From NCBI RefSeq assembly GCF_004360145.1, contig NZ_SAIT01000019.1, forward strand, positions 1 through 64,000: a stretch of 64,000 bases of DNA, written 5' to 3'. Under the pieces are notes generated by a model. It ran no database searches. It saw only the letters and a program-made list of their open reading frames with translations, and was not told the DNA's origin. This document shows positions 1-8,161 of this stretch, piece by piece; position 1 is the stretch's first letter; the number at the start of each line of letters is the position of its first letter. Source of the DNA: Aliiroseovarius marinus. Lineage in GTDB: Bacteria; Pseudomonadota; Alphaproteobacteria; Rhodobacterales; Rhodobacteraceae. Both the position numbers and the translations under genes were made by a program.

Positions 1-1
1 G

Positions 2-1096
2 GCGGCGCTACCGTGGTCCAATATTGCGCCGCCCTTTATACTGTCGGCGATGGTTCGAAACCTGATCCGTATGCGCGGAACATATGACGAGATCATGCGC
101 CATCGCGACATCTCGGCCGAGTTTGGATGCGCCGAGGACGCGGCGAGCTTTGTTCCCGCAGCCCATATTGCCCTTGTCGCGCCGGAACCGGAACATGGGC
201 TTCTGTGGCGCCGAAAGCTTGGGCTCGAGCTTCCGCACCGCCTGGATGTACTGACAAAATCTCAGGCACTCAGCGACGTGAGCACCCTTAAGACTGCCCC
301 CGACGCCTTTGTGATAAGCGCGTCACTGGCGGGGGAGTCTGACGGTCTACGATTGGTGAGCGAGCTGCGCTCGCGCGTGCATACCCGTAACGCGATCATC
401 GTGGTCATCCATGACCGGGATCGCCCTCATGATGGTGCGATGGCCTTGGATCTGGGGGCGGATGCGATCCTGAATTGCGGGTTCGATGCGACAGAGCTTG
501 CCGTGCGCCTGAAAACCCTTCTGGCACGCAAACGAGAGCTGGATGCCCTACGCAAACGCTTTGACCACAACCTGTCACTGGCGGTGCAGGATCCGCTGAC
601 CGGGCTGCACAATCGCCGCTACGCACAAAGCTATCTGAACCGGCTGGAGCAAGAGGCGCTGACCAACGGGCAGCCCTATGCGATTATGGTGCTGGATCTG
701 GACCACTTCAAATCCATCAACGACCGGTTCGGCCATGGTGTCGGCGATCAGGTGCTGATCGAGGTCGCAAACCGTCTGCGCGACAATCTACGTGCCTTCG
801 ACCTTCTGGCGCGGTTTGGTGGCGAGGAGTTCATGGTCGCCCTGCCCGATGTCAGCCAAAAAGATGTGATCGCCATGGCTGAACGTTTGCGCCGCGCCAT
901 CGGGGATCAGCCGATTTACGTCGCCGAGGCCACTTTCCCGATCGCAGTGACGGTCTCGGTCGGGGTTGCGGTTTGGGGTGATCAGCCGAACGACGCGCGC
1001 AGCGCCCATGAGCTGACACAGGCTGCGGATCAAGCGCTATATGCTTCGAAATCCGACGGCCGCAACGTGGTCACCTTCGGGCGATCTGCGGCCTAA
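2..1096 (+). CDS. pleD: PleD-like GGDEF response regulator (diguanylate cyclase), 5' end outside window
   Basis: Makes the second messenger cyclic di-GMP from GTP in the cytoplasm. The frame is open to the window edge with no stop, so the ATG at 50 is probably internal and the first receiver domain lies upstream. Visible residues about 53-165 form a second receiver-like domain in which the usual phospho-acceptor Asp is replaced (FVISASLAGESDG), so it is probably a non-phosphorylated adaptor receiver as in Caulobacter PleD. The GGDEF domain follows. Its active-site loop is GGEEF (visible residues 273-277), with an RxxD (RAFD) inhibitory I-site ending five residues before it, so catalysis and product inhibition both look intact. 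It converges with the downstream minus-strand gene with only 36 bp between stops. The assignment to PleD rather than another REC-GGDEF protein is inferred from the degenerate second receiver. Confidence 0.85.
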   Translation, partial: AALPWSNIAPPFILSAMVRNLIRMRGTYDEIMRHRDISAEFGCAEDAASFVPAAHIALVAPEPEHGLLWRRKLGLELPHRLDVLTKSQALSDVSTLKTAPDAFVISASLAGESDGLRLVSELRSRVHTRNAIIVVIHDRDRPHDGAMALDLGADAILNCGFDATELAVRLKTLLARKRELDALRKRFDHNLSLAVQDPLTGLHNRRYAQSYLNRLEQEALTNGQPYAIMVLDLDHFKSINDRFGHGVGDQVLIEVANRLRDNLRAFDLLARFGGEEFMVALPDVSQKDVIAMAERLRRAIGDQPIYVAEATFPIAVTVSVGVAVWGDQPNDARSAHELTQAADQALYASKSDGRNVVTFGRSAA

Positions 1097-1132
1097 GCAG
1101 ACGGGCCACGTACAGACGCAGCCCACCTGAAA

Positions 1133-1657
1133 TTAACGATCCTTGGGCCTCGGCCCGCGATCCACAGCGCTTTCCAAGCGATCGGCAAAGGCCTTGCGGT
1201 CTGCCACGGACATGCCGTCGATCTGCTCGACAAGAAGATGCCGCAAGGTCTCGCCGCGCAGACGCAGACGTTCGGCCTGCTGAGCCAACGTGGCTTCAAA
1301 AGCAGCCGCGTCGAAACTGTCACTGCGCAACAGCTGCAGAAGCATCACAAAATCCCGCTCGAGCACCGCGCGATTGTCCTTGAACGATCCGCTTTCACGC
1401 CGAAACGCGCGACCGATTTCGCGCCGGTCCTTGTGATCCAGTGCTTTGGCAATTGGGCCAAACCCCAGATCGCGGATCGCACCACGCTCGGGGCCGCGGT
1501 GATCAAACTCTTCCCCACGATGGCCCGAAACTTTGGCGCCCACGATCAATCCCAGAACCAGAAGGTTCAGCGTCAACGAGACCACAAGTACCACGCGCGT
1601 CCAGCGTCGGGGTGCGCGCGGATCCGAGGTCGGTGTCTGCGGTGTCTGATCTGACAT
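1133..1657 (-). CDS. CnrX-like periplasmic heavy-metal-resistance family protein
   Basis: A 174-residue membrane-anchored protein. Residues 1-20 are hydrophilic and presumably cytoplasmic, residues about 21-43 form one membrane segment, and the rest is an Arg/Glu/Leu-rich helical periplasmic domain. This architecture matches the Metal_resist family (CnrX, Spy/CpxP-like). Possible metal ligands are His46, His53, His75 and His140; whether they bind metal is unknown. It is the last gene of an operon, 2 bp after the anti-sigma candidate and behind an ECF sigma factor. That is the same set of parts as the CnrH-CnrY-CnrX nickel/cobalt system, where the periplasmic protein senses the signal and controls sigma release. 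The sensing role here is inferred from context. Other Spy-like functions, such as an envelope chaperone, remain possible. Confidence 0.7.
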   Translation of the reverse strand: MSDQTPQTPTSDPRAPRRWTRVVLVVSLTLNLLVLGLIVGAKVSGHRGEEFDHRGPERGAIRDLGFGPIAKALDHKDRREIGRAFRRESGSFKDNRAVLERDFVMLLQLLRSDSFDAAAFEATLAQQAERLRLRGETLRHLLVEQIDGMSVADRKAFADRLESAVDRGPRPKDR

Positions 1658-1659
1658 GG

Positions 1660-2067
1660 TTATCCCTCATCCTCTGCAAAGAGTGTCGTTCCCAAATATC
1701 CGGGCGCAAGGTCTTCCAGCGCGTAAGACGTATCCGTGGTGACATAATCCCCGGCCAGCACCAGCCCGCCAGAAAGCGTTTCAAGTTGCACGGGCTGCGT
1801 GAATCCAATCCAGACACCAGCCACGGTTGCCGTCGCAAGGCTGGCCGCAGCCGGCAGCCCGCCAATTGCGCTCCAGATAGAGGCGAACACCCCCTTCGTC
1901 TGCGCTTTCGGTGCGGGCAGTGGATCGACCACAGGCATATGTGCCTGCGCGTCGGCCATGATCGCCGCCATCAGCGCATCAGTGGGCGCTGCCACATCCT
2001 GCCGGGCCGCCTCAAAGAACAGGTCCAGCTCGTCGTCTTGCATCGGCTGATTATCAGTCTTCGCCAT
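1660..2067 (-). CDS. Single-pass membrane protein, candidate anti-sigma factor
   Basis: A 135-residue protein whose start overlaps the end of the ECF sigma gene by 14 bp, so translation is probably coupled and the two products made in proportion. The N-terminal ~60 residues are acidic and hydrophilic (cytoplasmic). A membrane segment lies around residues 68-90 (Ala/Gly-rich, ending near FTQPV), followed by a short acidic periplasmic tail. There is no zinc anti-sigma motif (HxxxCxxC) and no cysteine, so it is not a ZAS-type protein. Position and topology suggest it holds the sigma factor at the membrane, as CnrY does. No sequence family was recognised, so the function is inferred from context only. 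Confidence 0.6.
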   Translation of the reverse strand: MAKTDNQPMQDDELDLFFEAARQDVAAPTDALMAAIMADAQAHMPVVDPLPAPKAQTKGVFASIWSAIGGLPAAASLATATVAGVWIGFTQPVQLETLSGGLVLAGDYVTTDTSYALEDLAPGYLGTTLFAEDEG

Positions 2068-2641
2068 ATCCCAACTCCTCTCGTCGCCCGGCCAGATCCT
2101 TGGCCAGAGCCCTTTTTCCCCTTGCGGTCAGGCTTTCCACCGCTTCGACGCTGATGCCCAGGATCTGGGCGATCTCGGGGTTCGTTGCCCCTTCTATATG
2201 TCGAAGCGTCACCGCAACTTTCTGTCGATCCGGCAAGCGGTTCAGCGCGTCTTGCAGCGCCGTCGCCCGATCGACATCCATCATGTTTTCAACCGCCGAG
2301 GGCTGACCATCTTCCGGGTCACCCGCCGCGTCCAGATCAACGGTCCGGCGTTTCCGCAGCCGGTCCGTGCAGAGGTTCGACACCACTCGATACAGCCAGG
2401 TCGAGACCTGAGCCTCGCCGCTGCGCCAGCTTGCGGCCTGTTTCCACAGACGCAACATCGCTTCTTGCGTGACGTCCTCGGCCTCGGCGCGATCCCCGCC
2501 CAGAAGGCGTGTCGCAAAGCCCAAGACGCGCGGTGCCAGCCGATGGGTCAGCAGCTGCGCTGCCATAGGGTCGCCATTGCCGTAAAGCACCAGCAACGCC
2601 TCATCCGAAGCACCTTCATACGCGTCCAAGGCCATGTTCAT
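2054..2641 (-). CDS. ECF-type RNA polymerase sigma factor
   Basis: A 195-residue sigma-70 family protein of extracytoplasmic-function size. Region 2 covers about residues 25-100, including AEDVTQEAMLRLWK (region 2.2) and a Trp/Arg-rich 2.3-2.4 stretch ending in RLRKRR. Region 4 covers about residues 128-185, with LPDRQKVAVTLRHIEG and a helix-turn-helix around EIAQILGISVEAVES. There is no region 3, as expected for ECF factors. It is the first gene of a sigma/anti-sigma/sensor set. An ATG two codons inside (2635) is an alternative start; neither has a strong ribosome binding site. The target promoters are unknown. The EF-hand gene upstream on the same strand is an obvious candidate member of the regulon. 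Confidence 0.92.
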   Translation of the reverse strand: MNMALDAYEGASDEALLVLYGNGDPMAAQLLTHRLAPRVLGFATRLLGGDRAEAEDVTQEAMLRLWKQAASWRSGEAQVSTWLYRVVSNLCTDRLRKRRTVDLDAAGDPEDGQPSAVENMMDVDRATALQDALNRLPDRQKVAVTLRHIEGATNPEIAQILGISVEAVESLTARGKRALAKDLAGRREELGYGED

Positions 2642-2681
2642 ATACCCTGCCTAGCCCGTTCCCTGACCCATGACAATGTGC

Positions 2682-2711
2682 GGATGCCCCACCCCGTCAG
2701 GCGGGGCATCC
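2682..2711. repeat. 9-bp inverted repeat between EF-hand gene and sigma operon
   Basis: GGATGCCCC (2682-2690) and GGGGCATCC (2703-2711) are perfect complements separated by 12 nt. The hairpin begins 10 bp after the EF-hand stop codon on the minus strand. No T-run follows it, so it is not a standard intrinsic terminator. It could protect the 3' end or partly attenuate read-through into the sigma factor gene. Confidence 0.5.
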
Positions 2712-2720
2712 ACGTCAGGT

Positions 2721-3302
2721 TTAGCCCTTGCGGTCGCGGTTTTTACCGCCATGACGCATGAACATCTCTTTCTGGGCCGCATCGAACTCGGCCGCCGAAA
2801 TCGCGTTGTCATCGTCCGTGTCGAACCGGTCGATCATACGCTCAAGCTTGGCCTGATCAGGCGACATTTCATCAAAGCTCAGGCTGCCATTGCCGTCCGC
2901 GTCTTTCTTGGCCAGCATGTCTTCCAGCTTCCAGCCCATGCGCTTTTGGAACATCTTGCCTTTGCCGTCACCCTTACCGTCGCCTTTTGCAGCCATACGA
3001 TCTGCCATGCGCTTTTCGGCCTGGGCTTTTAGCTCGTCCAACGTCAGTGCGCCGTCACCATTGGCATCAGCCGTATCAAACCGTGCCTTGGCAGCGGCCT
3101 GCAGGTCCTCGACGGTGATTTGACCGTTCTTATCCAGATCAACATCGACGAACTCCATCTGCATGAACCCGCCTTTACGGCCCATCGGGCCACGGTCGCC
3201 GTCTTTGCCCCCAAACGCCATGGCAGCGGTCGAGGTCAACGTCAGCGCGGCACCCAGGCCCAGAGCAATGGCGGTCGCAGCAGTTTTCTTGTTCAGTTTC
3301 AT
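2721..3302 (-). CDS. Secreted EF-hand calcium-binding protein
   Basis: A 193-residue protein with an N-terminal Sec signal peptide (KK, hydrophobic core, cleavage likely after AMA at about residue 29). Four EF-hand loops follow: DLDKNGQITVED (55-66), DANGDGALTLDE (79-90), DADGNGSLSFDE (134-145) and DTDDDNAISAAE (161-172). The first three have full acidic ligand sets ending in E or D. The fourth has an Asn-Ala in place of the usual Gly turn, so it may bind more weakly. Pairs 1-2 and 3-4 are separated by a Lys/Gly/Asp repeat (about 107-117). A good AGGAGA ribosome site precedes the ATG. It is likely a periplasmic calcium buffer or sensor. It lies upstream of, and in the same direction as, the ECF sigma operon, with 79 bp and an inverted repeat between them. 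Confidence 0.85.
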   Translation of the reverse strand: MKLNKKTAATAIALGLGAALTLTSTAAMAFGGKDGDRGPMGRKGGFMQMEFVDVDLDKNGQITVEDLQAAAKARFDTADANGDGALTLDELKAQAEKRMADRMAAKGDGKGDGKGKMFQKRMGWKLEDMLAKKDADGNGSLSFDEMSPDQAKLERMIDRFDTDDDNAISAAEFDAAQKEMFMRHGGKNRDRKG

Positions 3303-3340
3303 AACGATCTCCTAAGATTTCTTGCCTCTTGCAACACCGT

Positions 3341-3368
3341 GTTTCTGTGTCGCTGTTTCTGTGTCGCT
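3341..3368. repeat. Tandem 14-bp direct repeat upstream of EF-hand gene
   Basis: GTTTCTGTGTCGCT occurs twice back to back (3341-3354 and 3355-3368) with no mismatch, 39-66 bp upstream of the EF-hand start. The position suits a regulator binding site or promoter element for the minus-strand gene. No matching regulator consensus was recognised. Confidence 0.6.
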
Positions 3369-3510
3369 ATGTATCTTCAACGCGTGGGCGTCAGCTTTCC
3401 GTCGCCGTTCTGCGCATTTTTCCGCGACATCCCGACGCAAGCGTGTTTCTGGGCCTGATTTACATGTGAAGTTCTGTATGATGGTCTGACGCGCGATAAA
3501 GGATTCCCAG

Positions 3511-3930
3511 ATGACCGAGAACGCCCAGATGACTGCGGATGACGTAATGCCAACGCTGACCGACGCTGAACGCGAGATGAAACCCGCCCTGCGCAAGGGC
3601 TGGGCGAAGCGGTGCCCGAACTGTGGCACGGGCAAACTTTTTCAGGGCTATCTAAAGGTCCATCATGACTGCACCGTCTGCGGAGAAGAGCTGCACCACC
3701 AGCGCGCAGATGATGGCCCGGCCTATCTGACCATCATTCTTGTCGGCCACGTCATGGCCCCGCTACTACACGTCTTTTATGTGCATATCGTGCAGGACCC
3801 TCTGATCCTCGCCACGATCTTTACGGTCGGGACTGTCGCTGCGTCACTTTACCTTCTGCCCCGTTTCAAGGGCTTTATGATTGCCTTTCAGTGGGCGAAA
3901 CGTATGCATGGGTTTGCTGGACCGAAATAA
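3511..3930 (+). CDS. DUF983 family membrane protein with zinc-ribbon
   Basis: A 139-residue protein. Residues about 31-60 hold two CxxC pairs (CPNCGTGKLF and CTVCGEEL), a likely zinc ribbon. Two hydrophobic membrane segments follow (about 70-92 and 95-115). The layout matches the DUF983 family, which is widespread in Alphaproteobacteria and of unproven function. An AAGGA ribosome site lies 7 bp before the ATG. The NUDIX gene begins 22 bp downstream on the same strand, so the two are probably co-transcribed. No substrate or partner can be named. Confidence 0.85.
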   Translation: MTENAQMTADDVMPTLTDAEREMKPALRKGWAKRCPNCGTGKLFQGYLKVHHDCTVCGEELHHQRADDGPAYLTIILVGHVMAPLLHVFYVHIVQDPLILATIFTVGTVAASLYLLPRFKGFMIAFQWAKRMHGFAGPK

Positions 3931-3952
3931 CAGAACACACTCAGGGGCCGAC

Positions 3953-4654
3953 ATGGACAAATCCAAGATCATCCGCGACGCAGCAACCGTCATTCTGATC
4001 CGGGACAAGGCCACCCGCCCCCAAGTTCTGATGGGACAGCGCGGCGCAAAGGCCGCTTTCATGCCCAACAAATTCGTCTTTCCCGGTGGTGCGTTGGACG
4101 CCACCGACGCACAAGTGCCTTTGGCAGACGCCGGAGCCGAGCCCTGCCTGACCCGTCTGGGCGAACAGGCGGATGCCTCGAAAGCGCAGGCGCTTTTGGT
4201 CGCAGCCATTCGCGAATTGTGGGAAGAAACCGGTCAGATTTTGGGCGAGGCTGGCGCGTGGTCCGGCGACATCCCCGGCGATTGGCAGAGCTTCGCAGAT
4301 GCGGGCTTTATCCCATCCGCCAAGGGCATGTCCTTTGTTTTTCGCGCCATCACGCCCAAAGGCCGTCCGCGCCGCTTTGATGCGCGCTTCTTTGCGGTGG
4401 ACGCGGACGAGCTACAGACAGACATCGACGATTTCTCGCGCGCGTCGGACGAGTTGAGCCACCTGCAATGGATCCCGCTCGATGACGTCCGCCGCTTTGA
4501 CCTGCCCTTCATCACCGAAGTTGTGCTGGCCGAAATCGTGGGCAACCTGCCCAACCTCGGCGCGCCTGCGCAGGTGCCGTTCTTCAACAACTCGGACGAA
4601 GAAAGCCTGTTTGAGCGTCTGGGCGGTGTCGGCCCGCTGTCCGCCACGCTGTAA
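3953..4654 (+). CDS. NUDIX hydrolase
   Basis: A 233-residue hydrolase of nucleoside-diphosphate-linked substrates. The start at 3953 (MDKSKIIRDAATV) is preferred over the in-frame ATG at 3881 because it directly precedes the conserved first strand, has an AGGGG ribosome site, and avoids overlap with the DUF983 gene. The Nudix core appears as RELWEETG (about residues 86-93), with the catalytic Glu residues present. A long insertion separates it from the upstream Gly (FPGGALD), as in the NUDT19/CoA-diphosphatase-like branch. The substrate is not decided by the sequence. It ends 5 bp from the convergent EamA gene. Its stop codon lies in the loop of a 6-bp inverted repeat (ACGCTG, 4646-4651, and CAGCGT, 4655-4660). 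Confidence 0.85.
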   Translation: MDKSKIIRDAATVILIRDKATRPQVLMGQRGAKAAFMPNKFVFPGGALDATDAQVPLADAGAEPCLTRLGEQADASKAQALLVAAIRELWEETGQILGEAGAWSGDIPGDWQSFADAGFIPSAKGMSFVFRAITPKGRPRRFDARFFAVDADELQTDIDDFSRASDELSHLQWIPLDDVRRFDLPFITEVVLAEIVGNLPNLGAPAQVPFFNNSDEESLFERLGGVGPLSATL

Positions 4655-4659
4655 CAGCG

Positions 4660-5562
4660 TTATTTCAGGTACAGAACCAGCACCAGAACCGAGGCGAGGA
4701 TCAACGCGGTCCCCGCATATTCACGCCCGCTGACCTTTTCGCGGAACACGAACAGTGTAGCAGCGTAGGAAAACAACAACTCGATCTGGCCCAGAGCTTT
4801 CACGAGAGCTGCGTTTTGCAGCGTGAAGGCGGTGAACCAGCAAAAGCTGCCGATCATCGAGCTGAGCCCAACCAGAACACCCACGCGCCATGCGGCAAAC
4901 ACGCGGGTGACCTCGCCCTTTTCGCGCAGGACCATCCAACCTGCCATGACCAGCGATTGAAACGCGGTGACAACCGCCAAGGTAAAGCCTGCGCGCGCCA
5001 CCACATCCTCGACGCCCAGCGACAGGGACGCGCCGCGATAACCGATGGCGGAAAAGGAAAAGAGCAGCCCCGCCCCCAGCCCCAGCGCAGCGGCCTTATT
5101 AAAGAAGCGCCGCCAGCCCTGCCCGCCTTCGGGTGGGTCGGACAGCAAGATCAGCCCGAAGAACCCGATGCCAATCGCCAGCGCCCCAGCCATGCCGACG
5201 CCCTCGCCCAGCACAAGAAGGCCAGTCAGGGCCGTTAGCACCACTTCGGTTTTCTTGAAGGTGATCCCAACCGCAAAATTACGCTCAGCAAACAGCGCCA
5301 CCACGCAGATCGTTGCCAAAATTTGGGCAATCCCTCCGGTGAAGGCAAAGGCAAAGAACCGGGCGTCAGGGCGTGGCACCTCCACCCCCGTGACCGCGAA
5401 ATAGCCCGCCATCAGAACGGCGACCAGCGGCGCGGAATAGACAAACCGCGCGAAAGTGGCCCCGGTTGCGCTGAGCCGCGTGTCCTTCAGCCGCTTTTGC
5501 AGCATGAAGCGCAGGTTTTGCGAGAACGCGGCCAATATGGTGATGGGGATCCAAGCTTGCAT
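4660..5562 (-). CDS. EamA/DMT-superfamily membrane transporter
   Basis: A 300-residue, strongly hydrophobic protein with about ten membrane segments arranged as two EamA repeats. Each repeat ends in the Gly/Ala/Leu-rich helix typical of drug/metabolite transporters (for example LTALTGLLVLGEG about residue 110, and a C-terminal segment ending VLVLYLK). It sits in the inner membrane and probably exports or exchanges small metabolites; the substrate cannot be read from sequence. The likely start is MQAWIPITILAAF. The downstream neighbour converges with almost no gap, and the upstream lipocalin gene is 44 bp away on the same strand. Confidence 0.85.
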   Translation of the reverse strand: MQAWIPITILAAFSQNLRFMLQKRLKDTRLSATGATFARFVYSAPLVAVLMAGYFAVTGVEVPRPDARFFAFAFTGGIAQILATICVVALFAERNFAVGITFKKTEVVLTALTGLLVLGEGVGMAGALAIGIGFFGLILLSDPPEGGQGWRRFFNKAAALGLGAGLLFSFSAIGYRGASLSLGVEDVVARAGFTLAVVTAFQSLVMAGWMVLREKGEVTRVFAAWRVGVLVGLSSMIGSFCWFTAFTLQNAALVKALGQIELLFSYAATLFVFREKVSGREYAGTALILASVLVLVLYLK

Positions 5563-5606
5563 GCAAACGGCTTCGCACGTCCCGCGCCCCTTCGCAAGCG
5601 CGGGGC

Positions 5607-6128
5607 TTACCGCGTTTGCAGCCGGTCCGTGGCGTATCCGTTAAAGGCCAGCATGTCGGCAGCCGCCTTGATGCGATCCGCGCCGCCAGTGCGCTTTCGG
5701 TCGATGATCCAGCCGAAGCTGCCCGACGGCGTGCCAATCGCTGCGGTGCGATAGTCTGCATCCACCCAAAGCACCCAGTATTCGGTCCCGAACGGTGGCG
5801 TGCCCACGACAATCCGGCCCGGCGTTTTCATCTGCGCGTCATAGCGCTCGCGCGAACTGGCCGCGTTGCTGAGCGTGATGCCTGTGATGCCCCGTGCGCC
5901 ATGTTCAATGGACACCTTGCCATAAAGCGGTGTTTCGTCGGGATGAACGAACTCACCCCGGATCACCCAGTCCCCAGCGAACCGCGCCGCGTCAAACCGC
6001 GTGGTCGAACTGATGGGGCGGCGGGTGTTGCGATGAAACTCGATCCCGCCGCCACCGACGCAGGCCGTGACCAAAGTGGGCGCAACAGCGGCCACACCAA
6101 GTTTCAGCACAGTACGTCGGTCTATCAT
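5607..6128 (-). CDS. Lipocalin-family lipoprotein
   Basis: A 173-residue protein with a lipoprotein signal: MIDRRTVLKLG then a hydrophobic stretch and the lipobox LVTAC (Cys23). The first lipocalin-type signature is at about residues 47-56 (ARFAGDWVIRGEF). Later strands YWVLWVDADYRTAAIG and FGWIIDRK match the Blc-like pattern, so a small beta-barrel that binds lipid-like ligands at the membrane is expected. It lies 10 bp downstream of an aldo/keto reductase gene on the same strand. E. coli Blc is the best-known relative; the ligand here is unknown. Confidence 0.75.
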   Translation of the reverse strand: MIDRRTVLKLGVAAVAPTLVTACVGGGGIEFHRNTRRPISSTTRFDAARFAGDWVIRGEFVHPDETPLYGKVSIEHGARGITGITLSNAASSRERYDAQMKTPGRIVVGTPPFGTEYWVLWVDADYRTAAIGTPSGSFGWIIDRKRTGGADRIKAAADMLAFNGYATDRLQTR

Positions 6129-6138
6129 ATTGGTTTCC

Positions 6139-7197
6139 TTAGAACGGCATCGGATGCGCGCGATGCGCGGCGTCGATATCGGCCAGAACCTCGTCCGACA
6201 AGACCAGATCCTTGCTATCCAAGATAAGCCCCAGCTGCTCCATCGAGGATGCGCCGAAGATCGTCGAGCCCATGAAGGGCCGCGAGACCGAGAACGCCAG
6301 CGCCATCTGAACCAGATCTAGCCCATGCTTGTCAGCCACCGCCTGATAAGCATCCACGGCAGGGAAGGCTTGGTCTGTGATACGTCCGCCCAAATCCGGA
6401 TAGCCGTTCTTCGCCGCGATCTCGAGACGCGAGCCAGCAGGCACTGCGCCGTTTTGATATTTGCCGGTCAGAAGCCCTGTTGCCAGTGGCGAATAGGACA
6501 GAACCCGCGGGCCTTCGTTCATGCAGAGCTCGGCCAGATCGGTGTCCGCCAAGCGGCACATCAGGCTGTATTCGTTCTGGATCGAGATCACCTCGGGCGC
6601 GCCCATGTCGCGGGCAATGCGCAGCCATTGCGCGGTGCCCCACGCGCTTTCGTTGGACAGACCGAAATGGCGGACCTTGCCGGCGGCTACGACCTCGGCC
6701 ATAGCGGTCAGCACGTCGCGCATATGCGCTTCGGTTTCTTCGCGGTTCTGCTTTGACGGATCAAAAGTCCAGTTCTGGCGGAAGGCATAGCTGCCGCGCA
6801 GTGGCCAATGGGTTTGATAAATGTCGATATAGTCGGTCTGCAGCTTCTCAAGCGACTCGTCCACCGCCTGATGAATAACCGCACCGTCATAGCCCTTGCC
6901 GTCCCGTTTCCAGCCCGGATTGTCGCCCGAAACTTTGGTGGCGATGACCACCTCGTCACGGCGCCCCGATTTGGCCAGCCAAGTGCCGATAACGGCCTCC
7001 GACGCGCCACAGCGCTCGGCCTTGATGGGGTTCACCGGGTACATCTCGGCCGTATCGATGAAGTTGCCGCCATGATCCAGGAACATGTCGATCTGCGCGT
7101 GACCCTCGGCCTCGGTATTCGTTGACCCCCACAGCATCGAGCCAAGAGAAAGCGCGCTGACCTCGAGCGCGCCACCGGCAAGTTTATTCATTCGCAT
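6139..7197 (-). CDS. Tas-like NADP(H)-dependent aldo/keto reductase
   Basis: A 352-residue cytosolic TIM-barrel oxidoreductase. The start at 7197 (MRMNKLAGGALEV) is chosen because GGAGAA lies just upstream and the family begins here; the frame is open further but encodes nothing conserved. Characteristic segments are LGSMLWG (about 18-24), GGNFIDTAEMYPVNP with the catalytic Asp and Tyr, KVSG with the catalytic Lys, and the His in YQTHWP. C-terminal phosphate-binding residues lie around STIFGASSMEQL. The sequence follows E. coli Tas closely through AEMYP, LQTDYIDIYQTHWP and SIQNEYSL. The physiological substrate is unknown. Confidence 0.9.
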   Translation of the reverse strand: MRMNKLAGGALEVSALSLGSMLWGSTNTEAEGHAQIDMFLDHGGNFIDTAEMYPVNPIKAERCGASEAVIGTWLAKSGRRDEVVIATKVSGDNPGWKRDGKGYDGAVIHQAVDESLEKLQTDYIDIYQTHWPLRGSYAFRQNWTFDPSKQNREETEAHMRDVLTAMAEVVAAGKVRHFGLSNESAWGTAQWLRIARDMGAPEVISIQNEYSLMCRLADTDLAELCMNEGPRVLSYSPLATGLLTGKYQNGAVPAGSRLEIAAKNGYPDLGGRITDQAFPAVDAYQAVADKHGLDLVQMALAFSVSRPFMGSTIFGASSMEQLGLILDSKDLVLSDEVLADIDAAHRAHPMPF

Positions 7198-7286
7198 GAC
7201 AATTCTCCGTCTAAGCTCGTAATCTTGTTGGGGGTAGGTAAGCGGACCGGCGCAAAGCTCAAGCCCCGGCCCGTTGAAATGTTGGG

Positions 7287-8066
7287 TTAAATGGTTGCGT
7301 TCACGCCGCCGCCATCCAGCAGGACGTTCTGCCCGACCATAAAGCCCGCATGCTGAGAGCACAGAAAGGCGCAGGTTGCGCCAAACTCTTCCCGCGTGCC
7401 ATAGCGCCCGGCGGGAATGGTCGCCATACGCTGGGCGCGCGCTTCGTCCATGGTGATCCCTTGTGCCTCGGTGGCGCCTTTGTCCAGGGCCGCAGCGCGA
7501 TCAGTATCGTGCAGCCCTGGCAGCAGGTTGTTGATAATTACACCCTGCCCCGCCACCTGACGCGCAGTGCCCGCAACAAAGCCCGTCAATCCGGTACGGG
7601 CCGTGTTGGACAGGCCCAGAACCGCAATTGGTGCTTTCACCGATTGGCTGGTGATGTTCACCACGCGGCCCCAGCCCCGGTCGATCATCCCCGGCATCAG
7701 TGCCTGCATCAGCGCGATCGGCGTCAGCATGTTGGCATCAAACGCGTCGATGAAATCATCGCGGCTCCAGTCCGACCACATGCCGGGGGGCGGACCGCCT
7801 GCATTGGTCACAAGGATATCGACCTCGCCCGCCGCCTTCAGAACCTCTGCGCGCCCGTCTTCCGAGGTGATGTCGGCGGCAACCGTCACAACCTCGACAC
7901 CAGTTTCCGCGCGGATCGCGTCAGCTGCCTCTAACAAAGGCCCCTCAGTCCGCGCATTCATCACCAACGACACGCCCTCGCGCGCCAGAGCTTGCGCACA
8001 ACCAAAGCCCAAGCCTTTGGACGATGCACAGACCAGCGCCTTCTTTCCCGAAATTCCCAGATCCAT
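7287..8066 (-). CDS. Short-chain dehydrogenase/reductase (SDR)
   Basis: A 259-residue Rossmann-fold oxidoreductase. The ATG at 8066 (MDLGISGKKALV) has a GGAGG ribosome site and starts right at the first strand. The cofactor loop is ASSKGLGFG (about residues 14-22) and the NAG motif appears as VTNAGG. The catalytic Ser is in NITSQS. Where a YxxxK is expected the sequence reads LSNTARTGLTGF, so the catalytic Tyr/Lys pair is not in the classical form, as in a subgroup of 3-oxoacyl-reductase-like SDRs. The C-terminus (VGQNVLLDGGGVNATI) is typical. It is divergent from prfC with about 95 bp between starts. Substrate unknown. Confidence 0.85.
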   Translation of the reverse strand: MDLGISGKKALVCASSKGLGFGCAQALAREGVSLVMNARTEGPLLEAADAIRAETGVEVVTVAADITSEDGRAEVLKAAGEVDILVTNAGGPPPGMWSDWSRDDFIDAFDANMLTPIALMQALMPGMIDRGWGRVVNITSQSVKAPIAVLGLSNTARTGLTGFVAGTARQVAGQGVIINNLLPGLHDTDRAAALDKGATEAQGITMDEARAQRMATIPAGRYGTREEFGATCAFLCSQHAGFMVGQNVLLDGGGVNATI

Positions 8067-8161
8067 GTGACCCTCCGCTGCATTTGTTGTTGTCCAACAC
8101 CTAGCGGTCCACGCTGTGGGAACGCAACCTGCATGTTGCGCGCCCCTGCCCGCGTCGCTAT

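Noticed and set aside
2641-2663. GGAAC (minus strand, 2659-2663) upstream of the sigma gene as an ECF -35 element
   Set aside because: It lies only 17 bp from the start codon, so the -10 would fall in the coding region, and no suitable -10 motif follows.
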